This document shows positions 1-14,200 of a DNA stretch of 64,000 nucleotides, piece by piece (the first letter of the stretch is position 1; every line of letters starts with the position of its first letter). Under the pieces are notes generated by a model, which did not search any database, was not told the origin of the DNA, and was given only the letters and a program-made list of their open reading frames with translations. The stretch spans positions 56,007 through 120,006 of the forward strand of contig CATKXV010000008.1 in the NCBI GenBank assembly GCA_949840955.1, read 5' to 3'. The translations under genes were made by a program, and so were the position numbers. This DNA comes from an uncultured Anaeroplasmataceae bacterium. Its GTDB lineage: Bacteria > Bacillota_I > Bacilli_A > Acholeplasmatales > Anaeroplasmataceae.

Positions 1-2
1 TT

Positions 3-1919
3 GGTGAAGGTGAATTTGCATTCTATAATGTCATTGGTCTAGAATTTGTTGAGGCTGATACAGATTTAAGAATCACAGGTACAATCTTAACGATTTCAGC
101 GAACCAAGGCTCCTATCGAAATGCGAACCACTTTGACACCTCTAATCTAATTATAACGGATCGAACTGGCAAGGATATAACCAAGAACTATCGTATAGAT
201 GTGTTCATGATGGTTGACATTAAGCCAGCTAAGGTTGAGGTTATATGTAAGGATTATGAAACTCCATTTACAGGTCAATACTTCACAGTGACACCAAGTC
301 CAGTATTTGAAGAGGGTAAAGAAGAGAAGTACTATGTTTTATATAGTGAGGATGGAATAAATTATCAATCTAGTCCTGTTCGTTATAAGAATTGTGGTAC
401 CTATGAAATCTTCTATAAGGTTGTATTTGAGAATTATGAGGCAGTTACGGGCTCTGCTCATATCACGATTACTAAGGTAGACGCAGAGGATATTGTTGTG
501 GATACTTTAACTAAGCCATATGATGGACACCCAATTGAAAATGTTGAGTATAAGACAAATACAGATGGTACACCTACCTATACCTGGTTTAAGCAATTGG
601 ATGATGGATCTTATATTGAAGTAGCAGAAGCAATTGATCTAGGACATTATAAGGTTCGAATTGATATCAGTGAAGGTACAAATCATAATTCAATTTCTGG
701 TGAATTTGAATTTGATATTACCGTAAGAGAATTCATGATTTACTGGGTTGGTGCCAAGGTTGAAATTGATGGAATCGAATATATTCGTTTCGAATATGAT
801 GGAACAAAGCAAGTTCCACTAGGATATCCATCCATTGCAATTAGTGGCGAACACAATATTCAGATTACATATACAGGTGATGATAACCAATCTATTAACC
901 GTGGATACTATGTTGCGACTGCAACAATAGATAATCCAAACTTTGTAATTTCTAATCCTACACATCACTATATGATCGATTATCAAGTGATTGATGTTCC
1001 TGAGCAAATCGAAAGAGAGTATACAGGAAGACCAATTCTAATCGAATTCAATAGCTCCTTTACTTCTGATATTACTTCCGTTACTAATGTTGGTACGTAT
1101 AATGCGACATTAACATTAAAGGATGAGAATAATACAGTTTGGAGATTGGCTGATGGTACAATATCAACAGAGGATGTAGTAATTCAAGTGAAGGTTACTC
1201 CAGCATCACTTGCTGGTATGGGAATTCAGGTAAATGAGGTTCCTGCTCAAAATTATACAGGTGTAGCTGTTAAGCCTCTTCCAACAGTTCTATTCTTCGG
1301 AAAAGGATTAGTTGAAGGTGTGGATTATACAATTCGTTACCAAAATAATAGAGAGCCAGGCAATGAAGCTAAGATTATCATTACAGGTATGGGCAACTTC
1401 CAAGGAGAAATTGCTGTATCCTTCAAGATTCGTTTGACAGTATTTGGTTTAGCAGATACTTCAGATTATAAATTCATGACAGCAAAGAGTACAGATTATT
1501 TAGTAGAAGAAGCACATAAGACATATAAGTCTTCTCAAACTGTCGTTGTAGCAAACGTACAAACGGAAACAACAATAGAAGAATTCTTAAATAATTTAAC
1601 AATCAATGAGAGTCAAACCATTGTAGTTATGGATAGTGATTACATAAAAGTAAATGCAAGAAACTATTCAACAACCTATATTGGTACAGGCTTCAAGATT
1701 CAATTAAAAGAGAAAAATATTGTTAAGGATGTTATTTACGTATCTGTTATCGGTGACTTAAATGGAGATGGTATATGTGATATCAATGATGTTGTTCGGC
1801 TACAAAATCATATTCAATTTGGCAATTTACTAGAGTATGAATATTATCAATCAGCAGATATTAATAATGATGGTTTGGTTGATGCTAGTGATTTAATTGA
1901 AATGATGAATATGATGTAA
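3..1919 (+). CDS. C-terminal part of a giant secreted YDG/MBG-repeat protein ending in a type I dockerin (5' end outside window)
   Basis: Frame 3 is open from base 3 through the ORF-track start at 201 (GTG, not a real start). Repeats carry signatures such as KPYDGHPIENVEY and FEYDGTKQVPLGY. C-terminus GDLNGDGICDINDVVRL...SADINNDGLVDASDLIEMM is a duplicated Ca-binding dockerin. Confidence 0.88.
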   Translation, partial: GEGEFAFYNVIGLEFVEADTDLRITGTILTISANQGSYRNANHFDTSNLIITDRTGKDITKNYRIDVFMMVDIKPAKVEVICKDYETPFTGQYFTVTPSPVFEEGKEEKYYVLYSEDGINYQSSPVRYKNCGTYEIFYKVVFENYEAVTGSAHITITKVDAEDIVVDTLTKPYDGHPIENVEYKTNTDGTPTYTWFKQLDDGSYIEVAEAIDLGHYKVRIDISEGTNHNSISGEFEFDITVREFMIYWVGAKVEIDGIEYIRFEYDGTKQVPLGYPSIAISGEHNIQITYTGDDNQSINRGYYVATATIDNPNFVISNPTHHYMIDYQVIDVPEQIEREYTGRPILIEFNSSFTSDITSVTNVGTYNATLTLKDENNTVWRLADGTISTEDVVIQVKVTPASLAGMGIQVNEVPAQNYTGVAVKPLPTVLFFGKGLVEGVDYTIRYQNNREPGNEAKIIITGMGNFQGEIAVSFKIRLTVFGLADTSDYKFMTAKSTDYLVEEAHKTYKSSQTVVVANVQTETTIEEFLNNLTINESQTIVVMDSDYIKVNARNYSTTYIGTGFKIQLKEKNIVKDVIYVSVIGDLNGDGICDINDVVRLQNHIQFGNLLEYEYYQSADINNDGLVDASDLIEMMNMM

Positions 1920-1927
1920 AATTCCTT

Positions 1928-1968
1928 AAAAAGGGTCGATATGCTTGTGCATATTGGCCTTTTTTTTT
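1928..1968 (+). terminator. Rho-independent terminator after the first dockerin gene
   Basis: Hairpin aaaaagggtcgatatgc-ttgt-gcatattggccttttttttt directly after the stop codon. Confidence 0.85.
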
Positions 1969-2118
1969 GTGCTTTTTTAGGAATTGTCAATATATGGATA
2001 TTGTGATAGTTTCGCACTATTTAACCTTATATTCCGTCAATTACGCATTCTTTTTATCGAAAAGCACATAAACTTCGACGAAATCGCGTTATTTTTTGCA
2101 TAAAAACCATCTAACTTG

Positions 2119-2147
2119 TTGAAAAAGTTGACAAAGAAGAGTATAAT
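2119..2147 (+). promoter_or_regulatory. Sigma-A-type promoter for the 5590-aa gene
   Basis: TTGAAA (2119-2124), 17-nt spacer, TATAAT (2142-2147). Confidence 0.75.
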
Positions 2148-2160
2148 CATAGTGGACTAG

Positions 2161-2186
2161 TATTCAAAAAACTAGTTTTTTGAGTA
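2161..2186. promoter_or_regulatory. 26-bp palindrome in the 5' leader of the giant gene
   Basis: tattcaaaaaa-ctag-ttttttgagta: 11-bp arms (one G-T) around CTAG, starting about 14 nt after the -10 box. Confidence 0.6.
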
Positions 2187-2245
2187 TGAAAAAATAATTT
2201 TAGATAATTTACACAAAAAATTTGGCAGAAAAAAGGTGATTTTTT

Positions 2246-5200
2246 ATGTTAAAAAAATTGATAAATTCTGGGAAATGGAAACTTTTATCTATGGTATTTA
2301 TGGCAATAACAACCATTGCCTTGACAACTACCGTTCTTTTAGAGGTTTCAAATGTTTTTAGTCCTAAAGAAAAAGATAACACAGTAAAAGTTGAATATGA
2401 TGATGCTTATTTTAATGAAATGGCAGAAAAGAGCTTTGATACGTCTTTATTCATTTTCAACAATTATACAGATGCTACAGCTGCTCCAGATGGTAAAACC
2501 ACTGGATATTGGTTGACTGGAATTGATATGGATTATGACTATACCAGCTTTTATCCTGGCGTATCCAACAACAATGTGGCACGCGCTAGATATTTTGAAG
2601 ATCATGCTATCATCATTCCTGAAATGACAAATAATCGACCAGTCGTTGGTGTCGATTTTGAAACCAGAGGAAAAAATGTAGGTGCTACTCGAGATTTATT
2701 AGAAACCTCTATGTTCTCCTTGGTTAAAATGGTGAAGGTGCCTAAGTCTGTGAAAGCCATAAAATCTGGATCCTTCTTTGGTTTTGTAAGGTTGGAATAT
2801 TTAGACATTCCATTTATAGGAACAGAAAGAGGCTCTTCTGGTAATGGTATGAATCTATCTCTTACAGAAATTAGAAATAATTATGGACCTAACAAGCCAA
2901 GTAGTGATTCCTTTGGAACGATGTTTGGTGTTCCTTTTGATTCAAGTAATGTAAATCGTTGGGAGGTACAGTATCATACCAGCTGGTGGAATAAGTGGAC
3001 ATGGGATAATGATGCTAGAACAAGTGGACAAGCTGATTTGATTGATACTGAAAATGCAACCAATTTGGATGATATTAATCCAGATGTTGTTCGAGTTCTT
3101 TGGCAGGAGCTTTCCGGAGGAAGCGATAATCCAAATGATCCAGCAGCATCCTATAAATTTACCTTCTTATTACCTAAATCATTGAAAAGATTGATTGTAT
3201 CTGATGATACGAAGATTGGTAATAATGCATTAACCTCTTGTCCTGCGTTGAAAATTGAGGTTCCAAATTATTCTGGATCATCCTTGATGATTGGTAACTA
3301 TGCATTTTCTGAATGTTCTAAAACAACAGAAATTATATTACCAACAAGACCAAATGTGTCCTTTAGAAAAGGTGCATTTAATATGTGCCAAAGCTTGGAG
3401 AAAATTATTTTACCTCCAGCTATAAATGATATTGGTATTTCAATGTTTTTCAATGCGGTTAATTTAAAAATAATCTATATGCCTGCCAGTGTTCAAAATA
3501 TTGGAGATGGTGCATTTTATGGTTGTAACCTTTTAGAAAGAATTGCTTTATATAGTGGTAATGACAGCTCAAAGCTTACAGGTGATTTTGAGGCCGATTC
3601 TCAAAATGGTGCTGTTTTAAGCAGTAGCTATAAATTCAATTTACCCGCTGCCTTAAAAACCATTGGTACAAATGCATTTTATGGCTGTAACCATATGGAT
3701 GAAATCAATGTTCCTGAATCTGTACAATCTATTGGTTATGCAGCATTTGGGCAATGCTATAATTTGACAAAGATGCTATTACCTTTCATTGGAGCTCATA
3801 GTGATTCTTGTGATGGGGAAAATAATAAAAATAATTGTGAATTAGATAAGCTTGGTGGAGATAAGCACTTCCATGGCTTATTTGGTTGGATTTTTGGTTC
3901 TACAGGTAGCACAGTAGGGGATATGTATCAGGCTACACAAAAATATTTAAATGATGGAGGAGGAGAAGAAATATATTCCTTCTATATCCCTTCTAAATTA
4001 ACGGATGTTACGATTCGTGGAGAAACGAAAATTCAACATGGTGCTTTACAATCTTTAAAAAATATTGAGAATTTAACGATTAATGAAGCTGTGGGTGACA
4101 ATATAGCTGCCGGAGCTTTAAATGGCTGTTCTATGCTGAAGAGCTTATCTATTTCTTCCGTTACAAATCATTTAGGTGATTTGTTTAAGGGAGACGAATT
4201 TGAAAATAGTATTGTAACAAGAAATGATTCTCGTGTACCTTTGAATTTGAAAACCATTGTTGTTACAAATCAAGTCCATATTCCTACAGGTGCATTTGAT
4301 CATTGTACAAGAATTGAAAATGTTGAAATTGGTACAAATACCCAAATTATGGAAAGTGCCATTTTCTATAACAATGAAATGCTTACAAACCTGATTATTC
4401 CTTTTAAAGGAAGAAGTCGTGGAAATTGGCATCAGAACTATTGGTGGTGGGGAGATAATGCCATTCGTAACTCTGTTGCGTGGTTATTCTCTACCGTAGA
4501 TCATTCCAATACATATTGTAATAGAGCTACCTATTGGTGGTATTTAAGATATATTCCAAATCGTTTGAAGAGCTTAACTGTAACAGATGATACCTCAATC
4601 AATACGTATGCATTCCGTGGCATGAGCTCCTTAGAAACGATATCGATTACCAATGTTCCAAATAATATTGATAATTATTCCTTCTCTGGCTGTTCTGGAT
4701 TACAGGAGATTCATATTCCATATATTGGCTATGATTTGAATCCTACTGGAAAGACAGGCTATCAGCATACACTAGGCTATATCTTTGGATCCTCAGAATA
4801 TGAAGGCTCCTATCCAGCAGAGCAAGGTGGTTCAGTCTTCTATATTCCTGAAAAATTATCCATTGTCAAGGTTGGTGCTCCAGGAAGAGAAGAACAGCAT
4901 ATGTCAAATAAGATATTTGATTATGCTTTCCAAAATTGTGAATCTATAACAACAATTGATTTTTATCAGGCGAATATCCATGAGCTAGGTATTGCAGCAT
5001 TCCAAAACTGTGTCAATTTGTCTCGTATTAATTATCCAAATGCTCAATATATGCATGTTGGAGATTATGCATTCTATAATTGCCAAAAGGTATTGGATAT
5101 TGATGATTTCACACCAAATACCGTTACTACGATTGGAAATTATTCCTTCTATCAGACATCTGTTGGTAATAAAGTAAAGCCAGGTGTTGCTAAGGGTGAG

Positions 5201-8200
5201 CTTGTAATTGATAAATATACATCTATTGGAGATTATGCATTCGGAAACTGTTTACAGGTAGAAAAAGTATCTATTCCATCCTCCTTAAGCTTTATTGGAG
5301 AGGGTATGTTTGCTGGCTGTGCTTATTTGAGAGATGTTACTTTAACCAATAATAAGAATGTAAGCAAATATATGTTTAAGGATTGTGTAAGCCTTGAGGG
5401 TATTGACCTTTCTGGCATTACTTCCATTCCTGAGGGTTTATTACAGGGCTGTAAAAACCTATTATGGGATACAGAATATAATGAAGGTTTAATCTACGAT
5501 ACAAATACAACAGAAATTGGCAAATATGCCTTTGCTGGCTGTAGTGGATTAGATCAATTCATCCTAAATAATGCTTTAAAAACGATTGATGAAGGAGCAT
5601 TCCAGGGCTGTAAAGGAATTGAATATATGACAATTCCTCGTGAAACTACAGTAATTAATCCATATGGATGGATTGGCTGTAATGATAATTTCTTCTTCTA
5701 TGTTTATGAACCAGAGGAGAACTGGCCTAAAACTTGGGTTAATAACTGGAACTGCGATTATCCTGTTTATGTTTTAGGACAAATTAAGGATGATGTTTAT
5801 ACCTATGTCTTTGATGTTGTTGAAAAGAAGTTCTATATTACAGGATTAACACCTACGGGTACTTTAAATGGAATTATTACAATTCCACATATGCATAATG
5901 GTATTCAAGTTGTGGGTATTGATGAATCCAGAAGAACAGAGGAGGATATTTTAGCTGGTGCTAAGGATATCAAAACTCAAATGGGTATTTCTAAGGTCAT
6001 TTTACCTAAGAGCATTACGAAGATTGTTGGAGATCCTTTTGCTACTGGAATGCGTGTTGATGTTTATACAGAACTAACAAAGGATGAGGTTACAAAAATT
6101 TATAATGATCACTATGCTGTTTTAGAAGAGGAATTTACGCAGTGGAAAAAGGATAATTCTACGGCTAGTGAAACTCAAATAGAAAATACAAGAATTAATA
6201 TTTTCAAAAAAATTAAAGGATGGCTGCCATTTGCTCCAGATCGTACAGGAGTATGCAGTAATTCAAATAGTGAAAATCCTGGACAAGAGCTTTGGGATGA
6301 AAGAAACTGGATTACGGGTGGATTCTTATATTATAAAGATTACTGGCAATATGGTACAGGAGTATCCTTTAATATTCCTTATTTAAATATTGGTAACTTT
6401 AAGTTTACTTTAACCAACTATGATAATCATTATACAGGAAAGCCGATAGAACAATATGTTAGTGAAATTCAGCTTGTTGGTGAAATCTTTGAAAATGAAG
6501 AAATTGGTGTAACACGTAGTCTATTGTTTATTGGTGGTAGAAGTAGTGAATTTTCTCCACTAGACTTGTTAGGATATAAATATTCCAATAATGTGGATGT
6601 TGGTACTGCAACATTAGAATGCGAAGTATCTAATGATATTTTAAGAGATTTTAATAGAGAATGGACAAGCCTTGTAGTAGAAACAGATAATGGTATGAAA
6701 ATGCCGAATGCCTTACATGCTTTATACTTGGTGGGCAAAGTGAATCTGCATTATAAGATTCAAAAGAGCTTAATTACAGTCAAATCAATCTCTGGTAATT
6801 TTGTTACTAAGGTTTATGATGGTCAGGTGTATCGTTATGAAACATGGGCAAATGGTGAAATTTCAGGACTTGAGGGATTTGTTGGTGCTCAATTTAGTGG
6901 TCGTATCGAAACCAATAGAGAAAATGTAGGTCTATATGGTGAGGGTACTGGCTTATATTGGGGAAGAGATTGGCGTGTAACCTTAAATGGACGTAATATT
7001 ACGGACAACTTTACTGTTAAAGTTGAATTTATGGTAAATATTATTCCAATGGAAGTTGAGGTTAAATTCACAAAATCGGATGATCCAATTAATGGTGTCT
7101 ACCAATTCGTCGATTTATGGGAAGGGGAAAACACATATAATTATAATGGAAGAGAAATTCCTCTATTGAATTACCCATATATCGGTGGTCAAATTAAGCC
7201 ATATGCTGTGGCTGTAAATGTTGAAACACAAGAGGTTGTGAATAAGAGCATTTGTCAAGTGGTAGCTACACATATGGATAATAATCAAATTGGTACATTC
7301 CCATATGGAGAAAATGGAATGCGTTCTACCTATTTGATTTATGCCTATATTCACTCTAGTCATGCTAGAAACTTTAAATTGAAAATAAAGCAAGCAGATG
7401 GTACCTATATCGATTGTCCAGATTTGGTATTAGGTGCTACAAGCAAAGTTAAGGCGGTGCCTGCTGCTTATCGTGTAGGTAAAGGTAAAATCACAATTCG
7501 TTTTGATGAAAAATATACAATAAGTCCATATGAGGATTATTGGGTAAGAAGATATGGATATAGAGACACCAGTGATGGTGTGGATATACATCATGATAAT
7601 TTAGAAGGCTTGGGTACAAATTCATACCTTGTTGGTGCATTAAGATCCACAGGAGATGAACAGGCTGTTTATAGTGCTAAATTTGATTCAACAGTCGGTG
7701 GTGGATATCCAGGTACACATACCTTCCAGGATGATGGTAGAACAGCCCTTACATGGGATAATCTGTTTAAAAATAATCATTTGTATTTGAATTATTCTGG
7801 TATGGCAATTGACTTCATTCCGAGTGAGGATCAACCATTTATTATCTTTAACCCAGTATTGAAAATAGCGGATGAAACAAAATATTATGATGTAATTCTA
7901 GATGGTAGAATTCAAATATTCTATAATAACTTTAATCCTTCGTATTTTATAGGTATGGATAATGATGAGTATATGGATAACAGAAATCCAAATTATTTGG
8001 TATATCCTCGTACCATCACAGAAGAAACTGAAGGCAACAGACGTGAATATGAATACATTGAATATATGGTTGATGGAGAATTATATAAGTTAACTGTAGA
8101 TGATTTAACTGCTTTTGGAAATCGTTATCCAAATTACACGGTTGAGTATTATAAGGATGATGGTGAATCTCTAAATAATGAGGGTCCTCAGTTCCAAAAA

Positions 8201-11200
8201 ATTGGTGAATATGTATACATGTTCCAAATGTCTGCAAGACATTATAATACGTTGGCTAAAAATATTAAGCTTAAAACAGTAAAAAGTAATATAGTTATTG
8301 GAAATCTAGATAAGGTCTATGACCGTAATCCAGTGGATCCAGTTAATGATGGTAAAATTCTAAAAATAGGTAAGGATCAGACGCTGAACTTAGAATTTAG
8401 ATATTTTGACATCAATGGAAATCCATTAGGCAGTGCACCTAGAAATGCAGGAAGCTATAGTGTTAGAATCACTGCTCCTGAGGGTGAATACTTTAATGCT
8501 TACGATCAAACCCATCGATTCAAGATTTCAAAGCGTAAGGTTTATATTAATATTAGTGGAGAAAAGACCTTTGATCAAAATATCTTCAGTCTAACTCCAA
8601 TGACCTCTGATCTTCTAACCAATAGCGAGAATCCTGATGGTGGTCTATTGGTTGGAGATGAGTTTGTAGGTACGATTCAAACCAATGGCTTTGAGCCTCA
8701 AACCTATCGTTACCCAGATGATTTTATTTGGGCACCAGATTGGTCTATCTATTATAGTGATGATAACAGTGATGTATCTATGAACTATGATGTAATTGTT
8801 CGAGGCTCCTATCGAATTAAACCATTAGAGTTTGTTTATGAGGCTGGTGGATATAAGGAAGAATTTGATGGATATTATCATACTGGCTATGTTACTGTCT
8901 TATATCCAACCCCAGACAACTATGCTCCTGCATTTACTCCAGATGTAGCTGTGAAATGGAGCTTATCTGATTTAGATGTGGATTCTAGTAGCTGGTTATC
9001 TAAGGCTCCTGCCTTTGTAACTCCTGGAAAATATGAGCTTTATTATAAGATTGAAGCTCCATATTTTAGAACAATCAAAGGTAGAGTTATTGTAGAAATC
9101 ATTGCTTTAACCATGGAATATACCGACCCTGCAATGGATGAAAGTGATGGCTCTCATGATCATTGGATTTTTGAATATGATGCAAGAAGCCATGAATTTG
9201 AGGTTATTGTTACGAAGCCAGCAGCAGGTGCTAAGGTTTCCTATAGTGTGAATGGCTCAGCCTTCACTACAGAAATTCCATTGTTGATTAATTATGGTAC
9301 ATATAATATATCCTATAAGATTGAAGCTCCAAATTATAAGGATGTTGAAGAACGTCGTGTTGTCAAAATCGTCTTTGATATGAATGATCCCGATAATGAG
9401 GGTCTAGGAGATCCGATGGATATTGATGATTATTATGCTAATTTCTATAAGGGCGAATATGATGGTCAAGAGCATCAAATCGAGGCTGGCTTTAGTGATG
9501 CCTTCTTACTGAGCGTTGGCGGTGAGGATAATACTCATATTTTCTATTCCCTAGATGGTGGGAATACATGGACGGATAAAAATCCAGTATTCAAGGATAT
9601 TGGAAAGTATGAAATCACAGTGAAATATTCAGCAAAGGGCTATCGAGATGCTATGCTTCAAGGAATTGTTGAGATCACAGGCTTACAGCTCGATATAACT
9701 ACAATTCCATATAAGGGCTTCTTTGATGGACAATATCATATGATAGGTCTTGATTCAAAGACTGCGACACTACGCTTTAATGATGTAACGAAAACATATT
9801 TCTATAAAACAGATAAGATTGATGAAGAAGTAGAATTGAAATTCTATTATACGACAGATCCAAATGTTGTTGGTGGAAGTGGAGGCTGGTTGCCTACAGT
9901 TGTCACTAAAGATGGAAAAGCTGTTGTTGCGGGTATTAAGGATGCTGGTATTTATACGGTTTATGTCCGTATAGAGGCAAAATATTTCGATACATTAGTC
10001 ATTGAGGAATATACCTCTTTGGTTATTGATCGTCTAGAGAATCCAGATATTTCTATGGATAGTCCACAGCAATTTGAATATTCTAAGGCACCTTTGGATA
10101 CAAGCAAGATTGTAGTTGATACCATTGCAGATGGAGAACGTGCTTACTATTTCTATTCTGCTTATTGGGATAATGGTGTTCCTAAATATGATGAACCATT
10201 AAATCGTATTTTACCACCAGAGGAATTAGGTATCTATTATGTAGTTGTTCGTGTTGCTCCTTCAAGAAACTGTGCAGGCTGTGAAATCTCTGGATATGTG
10301 GAAATTGTACCACGAGTATTAGAGGTTCAATTTACTAACCCTCAATACTATGATGGAACATTAAAAACACCAGATGCATATGTTGTCACAGGAACAAGTG
10401 ATGTGATTCATTTATACACGGCGATTCGAGGCACGGTTGAGCCTATTGATGTTGGTTTCTATGAATTTGATGTAACCATGGTAGAAAAGAATCCGAACTA
10501 TGTTTTATCTACCAATATTATTGAAATGGAGATTCGTAAGCGTAATCTATTCTTCTATTTAAAAGAAGAGTGTCTTGCAAAAGAGGATGGATCCATTTGG
10601 ACTCATCTAGATTCACAGTATTATGATCGATCCAATCAGGTTGGGGATAATCGATGGCATATGCTCGGTGATATGAGTGGTACTCATACCTTCTATAATG
10701 AAGATACAAAGCAATTTGAAACGGTTACTTATGCAGGATTAGCGCCTGGACATGCTTTATCTGTTAGCTTAAAAACAAGAAAAGGTCAAAGAAATACATA
10801 TTTCAAATCCAATGTATTCTTTGAGGAAAATGAATATTATGCTAACGTTATTGATGTTGAAGATTTAAATATTTATGAAATTGACGGAAACGGAAACTAT
10901 GTTCTTGAAAATGGTATGCCAAAATCAGTGCTTGATTTCTATGATGTAGATTATTACATTATGGTTGATTTGGTTAACCCTGATGTGAATTTAAATGATT
11001 TAGAAATCAGAGATACCTATACATATGATGGACTTTTACATACCGTTCAAGTAAATTTACCTTCCTATTTGAAGGGTGGATATATCCGTTATAGAGGTTC
11101 TGAGGGTATTTATGGCTCTACACCTCCTAAATTTATAAACGTTGGTGAATATGAAATCAGATACTTAGTTGGTGCTGATGGATATGAAGAAACCTATGGC

Positions 11201-14200
11201 TCTGTTATTTTAAAGATTTTAGCAGCTGATTTAGATATTCAAATCGGTGATATGTATAGAACAGAGGATTTGAGCAAAACACCTCATGATGTTTATGATG
11301 ATAAGCCTCATAAGCATGACTATACTGTAGAAAATATCCTTTCTGGAAAGATTCAAGCCGATGTATTCAAATATTATAGTGCTAAGGATTATGAATATGA
11401 TGTTATTTTAGAGTATTATAGTCATGTCGATCCAAACAATTTGGTATTACCATATGGATTAGATCGACTTACAGAGGCAGGACATTATTTCCTAGTCATC
11501 TACTTTAAAGAAGATAATATGCGTTGGAATGAATCCTTTGTCGTATTAAATGTTGAATTAAAGCAGCGTGAGCTTCATATTGAAATTCCAAGAACCGATG
11601 ATATTGTAAAAGTATATGATGGTCAAAAGATTGTAATTCCATTGACAGAAGCTTCTATTGTAACGGAAAGAACTGAAACCAGTGGTTTGGTTCAAAACCA
11701 TACAATCAATCAGACTTTAGAAATGATGAAGCAATATTCTGTACAAACCATAAGTGCTGATGCTGGGGAATATGATTTATTAACTCAGTTTGAATTTGGC
11801 TTCATTGATATTCGTCGTACCGATGGTAAGGTAATTGATCAAGAAAATTATCGTCCAGTCATTCATGGTAATTTTAATGTTATCATTGAAAAGGCGTATT
11901 TAAAGGAGGGTGATTTTACTGTCGAGCCATATAAGGAAAAGGTGTATGATGGATATCGCCATGAACCAAATTATTGGTCCATCTCTGATGGTGAATTATT
12001 AATTACGTATTTCTTAATGGAGGATGTGGATGGTAATATCAATATTACCGAATTAAAAGGAGACCAAAAGAATGTTGGTCACTATCAGCTTCAGGTATCC
12101 ATTGGAGAGGGTAAGAATTACCATTCCTGGGAGGATTCCTATTGGATCATGCATTTGGTTGATGCTCCATATCTAGAAAGTGAGATTCTGTGTACCCCTA
12201 AAGAGGTAGAGGTTCAATGGGAGGATACAGAACAAACCTTTACTGGAGAATCCTTATCCATTAAGCCTTGGATTATAGATGCTGAGACGGATCATGAAAA
12301 TGAGATTCGTGTTGATTTGGTTGCTTCTTATTGGGATAATGATATCTATGATTGGGTTTCTGATGTAGTAAATCAGGGAACATATTTAGCTTTAGCTCAA
12401 TTTGATACGACAACTACCATTGGACAAACCTATAATAAGAATTATATATTAACCAATGATACACAGTATTTCGTTATCCTATATCTGACACTAAAGATTC
12501 AATTGGGTGACGGAGAGGAAACAAATGATATTGTATACTATAATACGCAAACGGTATGGCGTTCTGAATTGTATAAGGAAAATACGCCAAATGCAGCTGA
12601 AATTCTTGCAGAAACACCAGAATTACAGGCATGGCTAGAAAATATTACCTTAACCTCAAGTGCAGACCCACAGGCACCAGCATCCATATCCGCAAAGGAT
12701 TATATGCCTGGTACATATCGTGGAGATCGTTTTGATATCAACTGTACCATTCGGAATAAATATGGCGTAGATGTAACGAAATCAATTAACTTTGAAATTA
12801 TTGGTTCTGTAACGGTAAAAAGAGATGAAATTGATTTTACAACAAAGGATGTTACATTAGTATATAAGGAAAATAAAAATGATAGTACAGTTGTGGGCTA
12901 TACCTTTGAAGAATTAGAGTGCTTAGCTGTATCCAATCCAAAGAGTGGATATACCGTATCCAATTTCGTGATTAATGGTATAAATTATGGACATACCTTC
13001 CAAAATTTAAGCCAGGCTGGAGAATATGATATCAGCTTTGATATTCTAGCTTCTGGATATGAAGCTCAAAGAGCATCTGTCCATGTAACCATTACCCAAT
13101 TCCCAGCATATATGACCTTTGCTACAAATTTAACGAAGGCCTATGATGGGTCACCAGTAGATGTTTCTAAATTGGTTGAAACAAGTGCTTCTGGATTTAA
13201 TGGTACTGTTTCTGATTTGATTATTGAATATTTTGAATTGGTATATGAGAATGGTCAATACTTTGAGAAGCCTTTTGATTCTATACCTTTAAATGTTGGT
13301 AAATATCGTGTTCATATTACATCTGCGATAGATCAACTTGATGATGTTCAAAAGAATTATACAGAATTGGATGTAGTACAGGATTTTGATATTACAGCAA
13401 AAGAGATAAAATTAACCTTAGAAGAGGATATGGAGCTTTTAAGTGATGAGCTTTTAGGCAAATCCTGGACAAGTAAGCTATATACCTATGGTGCTGGAGA
13501 CAATCCATATATTATGTCTGGAGATGTCCTACAATTACAATTCTCTACAGATGTATTTACTAGAGGAAATTATATTGGAAGTAAGATCTTAAAGGTTACA
13601 ACAGAAGGTGCCTTAGATGCTACCAATACAACAAATATGGTTACGGAAAGTGGTAAGATATTTAATGTATCTTGGCGACTACTAAAAGCAAATGACAAGG
13701 GTGAAATTATCTATGATGAATATGAGGATCCAAATGATCCAACAGGACCTAAGCTTAAGGTTCCTCGTGATGTTTCACCAAACTATTCTATTAGCTTAAT
13801 ATTGAAGCTATCTGTTCATTATCCTTATATTCCTGTCACGATTGAAGGAGTAGAGGTAGATTATGATAAGGATGATCATTTTGGTAGTATTACATTTGCT
13901 GATTTTACTAGTGCTGATACATCCATATCATTCCCTAAGGATTGGTTTGAGCAAAATGCTGTTCAATTGTATTCTATCAATCGAGATGAACTGACAAATT
14001 CTCCTGAAACATGTAAGACAAGCATTGAGCAATTGGCATTCTCTGATCCGGGAAGCTATGTGATTTATTACAAGATTGATGTTAAGGATAATGCTACATC
14101 CTTAAAGTTTGAATCCAATACAGGCTCTTATATCATTAAGATTAATAAATTGGAAAGAACAGTAGTAGAAACACAGACGCTGGATAAGCAATATGATGGT

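Noticed and set aside
201-1919. ORF-track start at 201 as a real gene start
   Set aside because: The frame is open to the window edge with the same repeat-type sequence, so 201 (GTG) is internal to a truncated gene.
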